NCBI GenBank assembly: GCA_964509205.1
Contig: CAZDVW010000033.1
Span: 1 to 12,491 of the forward strand
Length of the DNA stretch: 12,491 nt
Direction: 5' to 3'
DNA from: Duodenibacillus sp964509205
GTDB lineage: Bacteria; Pseudomonadota; Gammaproteobacteria; Burkholderiales; Burkholderiaceae_F
Translations under genes and position numbers: made by a program
The notes under the pieces: model-generated
The model's input: only the letters and a program-made list of their open reading frames with translations
Database searches by the model: none
Told to the model about the DNA's origin: nothing
Shown here: piece by piece, positions 1-4,773 of the stretch
How positions within the stretch are numbered: position 1 is the first letter of the stretch
Layout: every line of letters starts with the position of its first letter

Positions 1-86
1 CTTCCCATTCCGAACAGGACAGTGAAAAGCCTTTGGGCCGATGATAGTTGGTTGTATTTCCAGTGAAAGTAGGTCACTGCCAGGCT
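1..86 (+). rRNA. rrf: 5S ribosomal RNA, 3' part (5' end outside window)
   Basis: The window opens inside a 5S rRNA. The conserved loop B/helix III stretch CCATTCCGAACAGGAC is followed by GTGAAAAG, CCGATGATAGT, GTGAAAGTAGG and the 3' terminal strand ACTGCCAGGC, all in canonical 5S order. The GAACAGGAC form is typical of betaproteobacteria. Only about 86 of the usual 115-120 nt are present, so the 5' strand of helix I lies upstream of base 1. The exact 3' end is estimated from the helix I strand GCCAGGC(T). A terminator follows 14 bases later, so this is the last gene of an rRNA operon. Confidence 0.95.
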
Positions 87-100
87 CTCCCTTTAAAAGT

Positions 101-130
101 CCTCTGCCTCCTCGGCAGGGGATTTTTTTT
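101..130 (+). terminator. Rho-independent terminator of the rRNA operon
   Basis: CCTCTGCC (101-108) pairs with GGCAGGGG (114-121), giving 8 bp with one G-U pair around a 5-nt loop. The tract ATTTTTTTT follows (122-130). It stands directly after the 5S rRNA, as expected at the end of an rrn operon. Confidence 0.9.
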
Positions 131-146
131 ATTCCTCCTTTCTCCC

Positions 147-155
147 TGTTAAAAT
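147..155 (+). promoter_or_regulatory. Extended -10 promoter for rarA (predicted)
   Basis: TGTTAAAAT fits the extended -10 pattern TG-N-TATAAT with one mismatch (TAAAAT at 150-155). No good -35 box is visible at the right distance, which falls in the T-tract of the rrn terminator. Initiation would be near 162, leaving about 25 nt of pyrimidine-rich leader before rarA. The identical nine bases recur at 3024-3032. Confidence 0.5.
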
Positions 156-186
156 CCCTCCCCCTCTCTCCTTTTCCTTTTTTGCT

Positions 187-1566
187 ATGAACCACCTCGA
201 TCTGTTTGATATTACACAGGATGAGAAAGGCAAGTCACCTTCTTCGGCGAAGGCCTTGCGTGATGAATCAATGAGGCCGCTTCCGGATCGGATGCGTCCG
301 AAGACGATCGACGATGTCGTAGGTCAAAAGAAATTATTGGCCCCTGGGCAGCCTCTTCGAGTAGCGTTTGATACAAAGCGGCCGCATTCCATGATTCTTT
401 GGGGGCCGCCCGGTGTCGGTAAAACAACTTTGGCTCGTCTGATGGCGGATGCTTTCGGCCTTCCTTTTGTTGCTATTTCGGCTGTCTTAAGCGGGGTTAA
501 AGAGATCCGTGAGGCTGTTGAATTGGCACGTTTGCACATGGCCAACACCGGCAAGCCGACTCTTGTCTTTGTCGATGAGGTTCATCGTTTCAATAAAAGT
601 CAGCAGGATGCTTTTTTGCCGCATGTCGAAAGCGGACTTTTTATTTTTGTTGGGGCTACCACAGAAAACCCCTCGTTTGAAGTGAATTCCGCTCTTTTGA
701 GCCGATCGGCCGTTTATGTCCTTGAAAGTCTGACCCGAGAGGATTTGGCCGAATTGCTGGATCGAGCGCTTAAGACGGAGGTTTCTTTTGTCACCGTTGA
801 GGATAAGGCACGCGACATACTCATTGATCTTGCAGACGGGGATGCCAGACGCCTTCTGAATGCTCTAGATGTCTCGAGCGGAATGGCAAGAGATCGTTCG
901 ATCAAAGTGTTGACGGTGGATTTCTTGCGCAAAACGCTGCCTGCAACTCTGCGTCGCTTTGATAAGGGCGGAGAGAATTTTTACGATCAAATCAGCGCGC
1001 TGCACAAAAGCGTTCGCGGCTCTAATCCCGATGCTGCACTTTACTGGCTTGTTCGCATGCTCGACGGAGGGTGTGATCCTCGCTATGTTGCCCGACGAAT
1101 TATCCGCATGGCGATTGAGGATATCTCCTTGGCAGATCCGAGAGCGACGCAATTGGCATTAAACGCAGCGGATGTGTATGAGCGGCTCGGCAGTCCCGAA
1201 GGAGAACTTGCTTTGGCTCAGGCGGTTGTTTATTTAGCCGTTGCGGCGAAAAGCAATGCCGTGTATTCGGCTTTCAACGCGGTTCGCTCTTTTGTCAAAG
1301 AAGACGGTACGCGTCCGGTACCGATGCATTTGAGAAATGCGCCGACAAAGTTAATGAAGGATTTGGGCTACAGCGATGGTTATCGGTATGCCCATGATGA
1401 GCAGGGAGCTTATGCGGCCGGAGAAACATACCTTCCTCAAGGGATAGAATCCAAACGGTGGTATCAGCCGACAGACCGCGGTTTGGAAATTAAAATCCAA
1501 GAAAAATTGGAAAAACTTCGTTCTTTGGATGAAGCGGCACGCTCTCAGAGAAGGGAGCGCCGTTAA
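187..1566 (+). CDS. rarA: Replication-associated recombination protein A (RarA/MgsA, AAA+ ATPase)
   Basis: RarA is a cytoplasmic AAA+ ATPase of the clamp-loader/RuvB-like clade that acts at stalled or collapsed replication forks. The 459-residue product is full length (E. coli RarA is about 447). Visible motifs are Walker A GPPGVGKTT (73-81), Walker B LVFVDE then VHRFNKSQQDAFLPH (126-146), sensor 1 GATTENPSFE (156-165), the arginine-finger segment SALLSRS (168-174, R173) and sensor 2 GDARRLLN (218-225). The tetramerisation and C-terminal domains follow, with FYDQISALHKSVRGS, DPRYVARR and VHLRNAPTKLM-like blocks to about residue 430. The N-terminus NHLDLFD resembles a beta-clamp-binding pentapeptide; this is inference. 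The ATG at 187 is used although no Shine-Dalgarno precedes it, only a pyrimidine-rich leader, because it gives the family length; the next ATG (271) would remove just 28 residues. serS follows, as in E. coli (lolA-rarA-serS), but lolA is replaced upstream by the rRNA operon. Confidence 0.97.
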   Translation: MNHLDLFDITQDEKGKSPSSAKALRDESMRPLPDRMRPKTIDDVVGQKKLLAPGQPLRVAFDTKRPHSMILWGPPGVGKTTLARLMADAFGLPFVAISAVLSGVKEIREAVELARLHMANTGKPTLVFVDEVHRFNKSQQDAFLPHVESGLFIFVGATTENPSFEVNSALLSRSAVYVLESLTREDLAELLDRALKTEVSFVTVEDKARDILIDLADGDARRLLNALDVSSGMARDRSIKVLTVDFLRKTLPATLRRFDKGGENFYDQISALHKSVRGSNPDAALYWLVRMLDGGCDPRYVARRIIRMAIEDISLADPRATQLALNAADVYERLGSPEGELALAQAVVYLAVAAKSNAVYSAFNAVRSFVKEDGTRPVPMHLRNAPTKLMKDLGYSDGYRYAHDEQGAYAAGETYLPQGIESKRWYQPTDRGLEIKIQEKLEKLRSLDEAARSQRRERR

Positions 1567-1581
1567 GAGTGCTCTCTAGAT

Positions 1582-1610
1582 TTGCAGTTGCTCGTCAAAG
1601 AGACGAAAAT
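1582..1610 (+). promoter_or_regulatory. Weak sigma70-like promoter before serS (possible)
   Basis: TTGCAG (1582-1587) and GAAAAT (1605-1610) are separated by exactly 17 bp. Both boxes are poor matches (3/6 and 4/6), so serS may instead be read through from rarA. A small hairpin, TCGTC-AAAGA-GACGA (1592-1606), overlaps the spacer and -10. Confidence 0.25.
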
Positions 1611-1633
1611 AACGAAACTTTATTTCATTGACA

Positions 1634-1661
1634 GGCTTTTTTCTGGAAAAAGAAAAAAGCC
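1634..1661 (+). promoter_or_regulatory. Perfect 11-bp stem-loop in the serS leader
   Basis: GGCTTTTTTCT (1634-1644) and AGAAAAAAGCC (1651-1661) are perfect inverted repeats around the 6-nt loop GGAAAA. The hairpin ends 13 nt before the serS Shine-Dalgarno (GGAG, 1675-1678). No T-run follows, so it is not a standard terminator for either strand. It could act as an mRNA 5' stabiliser, a processing site between rarA and serS, or a protein-binding hairpin. Confidence 0.5.
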
Positions 1662-1686
1662 GTTGCCGTATTTTGGAGAAAAACGA

Positions 1687-2991
1687 ATGCTTGATATCAA
1701 TCTCCTTCGCAAGAACCTTCCAGAGGTCATTGCCAGACTTGCGACGCGTTCCTTCGCTTTCCCGGAAAAGGAGTTCAGCGCACTTGAAGAGGAACGCAAG
1801 GCTGTCCAGACAAAGACGGAAGTTTTGCAGGCAGAGAGAAATGCCTTGTCTAAGAAAATCGGTCAGGCGAAGAAGGCAGGGGAAGATGCTTCTGAATTCA
1901 TGAAGAAAGCAGCTGAAATTCCCGTCGAATTGGCCAAACTCGAGACGCAGCTTGCCGATGTTCGTTCTCGTCTGACGGAACTTTTGATGCGCATTCCGAA
2001 TCTGCCGCATCCGTCGGTTCCGGTCGGTCGCGATGACAGCGAAAACGTCGAGCAGCGGCGTTGGGGAGAGCCGAGGAAATTTGATTTTCCGGTCAAGGAT
2101 CATGTCGATGTCGGAGCACCTCTCGGAATGGATTTTGATACGGCCGCGAAACTGTCCGGTGCGCGATTCTGCTTCATGAAAGGTCAGGTTGCACATTTGC
2201 ACCGTGCGATTGCTCAGTTCATGTTGGATACGCACACGACCGAACACGGCTATACGGAATGCTATACACCGTATGTCGTGACGGCAGACACAATGCGCGG
2301 AACGGGACAGTTGCCGAAGTTTGAAGAAGATCTTTTTGCCGCCAAGAAAGGCGGACAGGAAGGAAAGGGCGATCCCTTGTATCTGATTCCGACGGCGGAA
2401 GTGACGCTGACGAATCAGGTTTCCGGTCTGATGATGAAGGCCTCGGATTTACCCTTGAAGGTGACGGCGCATACGCCGTGCTTCCGCTCGGAGGCCGGTG
2501 CCTACGGCCGCGATACGCGCGGCATGATCCGTCAGCATCAGTTTGACAAGGTCGAAATGGTTCGTATCACGCGCGAAGACGACAGTTACGAGCATCTGGA
2601 AGAACTGACGCATAACGCAGAAATGATTTTGCAAAAGCTCGGTCTTCCGTATCGCGTTGTGTTGCTCTGCACGGGAGATATGGGCTTTAGTTCTGCAAAG
2701 ACCTATGACTTGGAAGTTTGGCTGCCTGCGCAGAATACGTATCGCGAGATCAGTTCGTGCTCGAATTGCGAGGCATTCCAGGCTCGCCGGATGGGAACGC
2801 GTTACAAGGGAGCAGACGGAAAGCCTCACTATGTGCACACGCTCAATGGATCCGGACTTGCCGTCGGCCGCACGTTGGTCGCGGTTTTGGAAAACTATCA
2901 GAATGCGGACGGCTCTGTGACGGTGCCGGAAGCTTTGCGTCCCTACATGGGAGGACTGGAGAAACTCGCCCCTGAAAAGTCTTCCAATTAG
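1687..2991 (+). CDS. serS: Seryl-tRNA synthetase (SerRS)
   Basis: SerRS is a class II aminoacyl-tRNA synthetase, a cytoplasmic homodimer that charges tRNA-Ser and also tRNA-Sec where present. The product has 434 residues (E. coli 430). Residues about 1-105 form the N-terminal tRNA-binding arm, an antiparallel coiled coil rich in Glu, Lys and Leu. The catalytic domain carries the TAE serine-binding loop (PTAEVTLTN, 235-243), motif 2 (FRSEAGAYGRDTRGM, 266-280, then QFDKVEM) and motif 3 (LNGSGLAVGRTLVAVLENYQ, 386-405). The ATG at 1687 is chosen because it starts the canonical MLDINLLRKN and has GGAG 8 nt upstream (1675-1678). The frame stays open back to a TTG at 1582, but that would add 35 atypical residues and run through the leader hairpin. 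rarA lies 120 bp upstream. No terminator is visible right after the stop codon. Confidence 0.98.
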   Translation: MLDINLLRKNLPEVIARLATRSFAFPEKEFSALEEERKAVQTKTEVLQAERNALSKKIGQAKKAGEDASEFMKKAAEIPVELAKLETQLADVRSRLTELLMRIPNLPHPSVPVGRDDSENVEQRRWGEPRKFDFPVKDHVDVGAPLGMDFDTAAKLSGARFCFMKGQVAHLHRAIAQFMLDTHTTEHGYTECYTPYVVTADTMRGTGQLPKFEEDLFAAKKGGQEGKGDPLYLIPTAEVTLTNQVSGLMMKASDLPLKVTAHTPCFRSEAGAYGRDTRGMIRQHQFDKVEMVRITREDDSYEHLEELTHNAEMILQKLGLPYRVVLLCTGDMGFSSAKTYDLEVWLPAQNTYREISSCSNCEAFQARRMGTRYKGADGKPHYVHTLNGSGLAVGRTLVAVLENYQNADGSVTVPEALRPYMGGLEKLAPEKSSN

Positions 2992-3023
2992 AACATTTTT
3001 GCATAGCGTCCCAACACGAAATT

Positions 3024-3032
3024 TGTTAAAAT
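3024..3032 (+). promoter_or_regulatory. Extended -10 promoter driving the structured RNA at 3039-3190
   Basis: TGTTAAAAT reads as TG-N-TAAAAT, the same nine bases as before rarA. There is no -35 hexamer at 16-18 bp; TTGCAT (2999-3004) is 22 bp away. The expected start at about 3039-3040 coincides with the first base of the 9-nt segment that pairs with the downstream terminator loop. A short AATTT/AAATT inverted repeat (3020-3033) overlaps the box and could be an operator. Confidence 0.5.
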
Positions 3033-3038
3033 TCAAGC

Positions 3039-3190
3039 AACATTTCGAGTTGGGGCAACCCAAGCCAACCTACCCTCCCCGGGCAAGGTGGATAAGTTCT
3101 CTGTGAACGGATGGGATTTTCCGAAAGGAAAATAAATCGTAAAAAAGGGGATAAGAGAAGCCTGATCGAAATGTGATCGGGCTTTTTTTT
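3039..3190 (+). ncRNA. Candidate structured RNA / leader RNA, about 150 nt (family not recognised)
   Basis: From the predicted start to the terminator, several helices can be drawn. ACATTTCGA (3040-3048) is complementary to TCGAAATGT (3166-3174). TTGGG-GCAA-CCCAA (3050-3063) is a hairpin with a GNRA tetraloop. CCA-a-CCT-a-CCC / GGG-ca-AGG-TGG (3065-3091) forms a bulged hairpin. GTTC-TCTGT-GAAC (3096-3108) is a small hairpin whose TTCTCT can alternatively pair with AGAGAA (3154-3159). ATTTTCC-GAAA-GGAAAAT (3116-3133) is a perfect 7-bp hairpin, again with a GNRA loop. A terminator closes the unit. I recognise none of the hallmark sequences of tmRNA, RNase P RNA or 4.5S RNA. 6S RNA is possible in size, but the local GNRA hairpins do not suit its long open-bubble rod. 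It could be a free sRNA or a cis leader of the AbrB-like gene. Confidence 0.5.
3160..3190 (+). terminator. Rho-independent terminator of the structured RNA
   Basis: GCCTGATC (3160-3167) pairs with GATCGGGC (3175-3182), 8 bp with one G-U, around the 7-nt loop GAAATGT, and TTTTTTTT follows (3183-3190). All seven loop bases are complementary to ACATTTC at 3040-3046. No terminator was found closer to the serS stop, so it may also end serS transcripts. Confidence 0.85.
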
Positions 3191-3208
3191 CGGCGGAATT
3201 TCCGCCGA
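3190..3208. repeat. GC-rich hairpin directly abutting the terminator T-tract
   Basis: TCGGCGGA (3190-3197) and TCCGCCGA (3201-3208) are perfect 8-bp inverted repeats with a 3-nt loop (ATT). No T-run follows, so it is not a second terminator for the plus strand. On read-through transcripts it would lie in the 5' leader of the abrB-like gene. Confidence 0.55.
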
Positions 3209-3279
3209 TGGTGGATTTAACCCAATTGCCGACCATTCTGCTTGGCGCAGATGAATCCGGCTAAAGAGGAGAAGTTGCA

Positions 3280-3501
3280 ATGAGCAACCAGTTAACGATA
3301 AAGGGACAAGTGACGATCCCGAAGCAAATCCGTGATTTTCTCGGATTAACAGCAGGTCGCAGTGCCGTGCAGTTTGTGATCGGCAGCGACGGCGTTGTGC
3401 GCGTTATCAAGGCGCAGGACAAAATGCGCAATCAAAACGATCCGCAAGCGCAACGTTTTTGCAATCACGTTTTAGGGCTTTTACGCGGAAATGTCGTTTA
3501 A
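3280..3501 (+). CDS. AbrB/MazE-fold (SpoVT-AbrB) DNA-binding protein, orphan antitoxin-like regulator
   Basis: The 73-residue product begins with a swapped-hairpin AbrB/MazE domain (residues 3-44). The hallmark reads LTIKGQVTIPKQIRDFLGLTAG (residues 5-26), followed by a short strand ending GVVRVIKA. Family members are dimeric DNA-binding proteins, usually type II antitoxins or transition-state regulators. Residues about 47-73 form a short polar tail, which in antitoxins would bind the toxin. AGGAG (3267-3271) stands 8 nt before the ATG, so the start is secure. No toxin gene is adjacent: serS lies upstream and the next gene converges from the other strand. A separate promoter is not clear (TTGCCG near 3226 lacks a good -10), so the gene may depend on read-through of the terminator at 3160-3190. 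The exact DNA target and role are unknown. Confidence 0.85.
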   Translation: MSNQLTIKGQVTIPKQIRDFLGLTAGRSAVQFVIGSDGVVRVIKAQDKMRNQNDPQAQRFCNHVLGLLRGNVV

Positions 3502-3510
3502 ATCGACGCT

Positions 3511-4773
3511 CTACTGAACGTGGGTTCCGAGAAAGAGTAAAAGAGTCTTTGCCAAAGTAAAGAGGCGATCGTTGTCTTCTTCGGGAGATTTTCCGGTACA
3601 GGAAAGGACGGCGGTCGGAACGCGCTGGGCGCTTTCTGAGGCAATTTCGGATTCGATGAAGCGACTGCTGATGAAAACGTCTTTCGGAGGCGTCGTTCCG
3701 AGTGCCGTGCGCCATGCACGCAGTACGGGGAGCTCTTGCGGATTCCCGGCAATCGGTTTTCTGGATCGATTTTTGGGGAGAAAAAGCGTGACGGCCGGCT
3801 TGTTCTTGGGCGAGCCGAGATTTTTGTTGACTTGTCGTGTCTCTTTGACGGCGCAACTCACGATGGATTCGGTTTTTTCAGAAAGAGCAACCTGGCTTCT
3901 CGAAATCACAGCGACGTCAAATCGACAGCTGTTTCGGATCGAGGAAATGTAAGATTTTTCACAGCGGATCGGGCTGATTACCGTGTTCGACCAAGGGGTT
4001 TTCTTATCGATTTCCCAACTGCTGCGAAGAAGGCGAATGCTTTTTTCGATCGCCTGACTGGTTTCAAGGGCCGTATTTTCTTTGTGTTTTAACCAACTCC
4101 AAGCTTTTTCTTTTAAAACAAGTTGTGTTGTTTCGCGGCCGAGCAGATTGATGTACGCTTTCCCGTCGGTTTTCGAAAGAACGACAGTTGTCGAAAAAGA
4201 CGGGGATTGTTTTTTTTCAAACAGTTCCTTGGCAGCAGAGGCACTGTTGGGCGATTGGGCGCATACCCAGAGCGGCGAAGAGGTTTCGAGTTTAAACGCC
4301 TGCATCAGTTTGGCCAGGCCGAACGCAGAGGCCGTTGTGTTGGCATCAGACAGCGGAAAACTTAAGAGGACAGCTTTTCCCGACGCTTTCCTTTTGGATT
4401 GTAGAGCAACGCATACGGAGTGCTTCAGGCGAAGGGAAAAACGCGGTGTGGGCTGATCGGAGATAATGTCGAATGCGTCAAACCCCTCGGTGATAAGCAT
4501 GTGCCGAAAATCTTGAAGAGGGGAGTCTTTCTGAGACAAGGACAAAATGGCTTTTTCTCTTTGCGCTTTTTCTTCTTGAAAACTCTCGCTTCTGAGTCGT
4601 TGCAAAAGAGTGGACCCAATGGTCGAAGCCTCAATTCCGGCAAGCGTTTTAACTTCTTCGTCATCCAAGGGCGGCAAGAAGGCCGCATGGGTAAGCTGAC
4701 TCTCAAGCGCAAAAGAGGATTTAATCAGCAACGCCGATAAAAGCAGCGGAATCAGCAGACGACCTTTTCGCAT
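3511..4773 (-). CDS. Exported protein resembling a degenerate M20-family metallopeptidase (metal ligands absent)
   Basis: The 420-residue product has a signal peptide: MRKGR, a hydrophobic stretch, and a likely signal peptidase I cut after SSFA (residue 22), so it should be periplasmic. The body follows the outline of M20 tripeptidase-like proteins: an N-terminal helical segment, a strand KAVLLSFPLSD where the HxD motif would lie, then TTASAFGLAKLMQAF in place of the DDxxG(V/L)A helix. Next comes a lid/dimerisation-like segment from about residue 237 (TSQAIEKSIRLLRSSW), and a C-terminal half with LPVLRAWRTALGTTP, RVPTAVLSCTGKSPEE and a final helix. The metal-binding His, Asp and Glu residues and the C-terminal His expected near SPEE are missing, so it is probably not a hydrolase. 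This assignment is by pattern memory and is tentative. The ATG at 4773 overlaps the stop of the upstream gene (TGATG), with AGGTGA about 10 nt before it; a TTG codon precedes it at 4776. Translation is probably coupled to the 1119-residue protein. Confidence 0.6.
   Translation of the reverse strand: MRKGRLLIPLLLSALLIKSSFALESQLTHAAFLPPLDDEEVKTLAGIEASTIGSTLLQRLRSESFQEEKAQREKAILSLSQKDSPLQDFRHMLITEGFDAFDIISDQPTPRFSLRLKHSVCVALQSKRKASGKAVLLSFPLSDANTTASAFGLAKLMQAFKLETSSPLWVCAQSPNSASAAKELFEKKQSPSFSTTVVLSKTDGKAYINLLGRETTQLVLKEKAWSWLKHKENTALETSQAIEKSIRLLRSSWEIDKKTPWSNTVISPIRCEKSYISSIRNSCRFDVAVISRSQVALSEKTESIVSCAVKETRQVNKNLGSPKNKPAVTLFLPKNRSRKPIAGNPQELPVLRAWRTALGTTPPKDVFISSRFIESEIASESAQRVPTAVLSCTGKSPEEDNDRLFTLAKTLLLFLGTHVQ

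Noticed and set aside
1582..1686. TTG start for serS 35 codons upstream
   Set aside because: SerRS proteins begin with MLDxxLLRxN, which matches the ATG at 1687 with its own GGAG; the extension crosses a hairpin and has no family counterpart.
1576..2247. Long open frame of 223 codons on the minus strand across the start of serS
   Set aside because: It is antisense to the well-supported serS coding region and has no recognisable domain or ribosome-binding site; it mirrors serS codon structure.
3039..3190. Calling the structured RNA 6S, 4.5S, tmRNA or RNase P RNA
   Set aside because: No hallmark sequences of 4.5S, tmRNA or RNase P were seen, and the several short local hairpins do not suit the 6S rod; 6S cannot be fully excluded without a covariance-model search.
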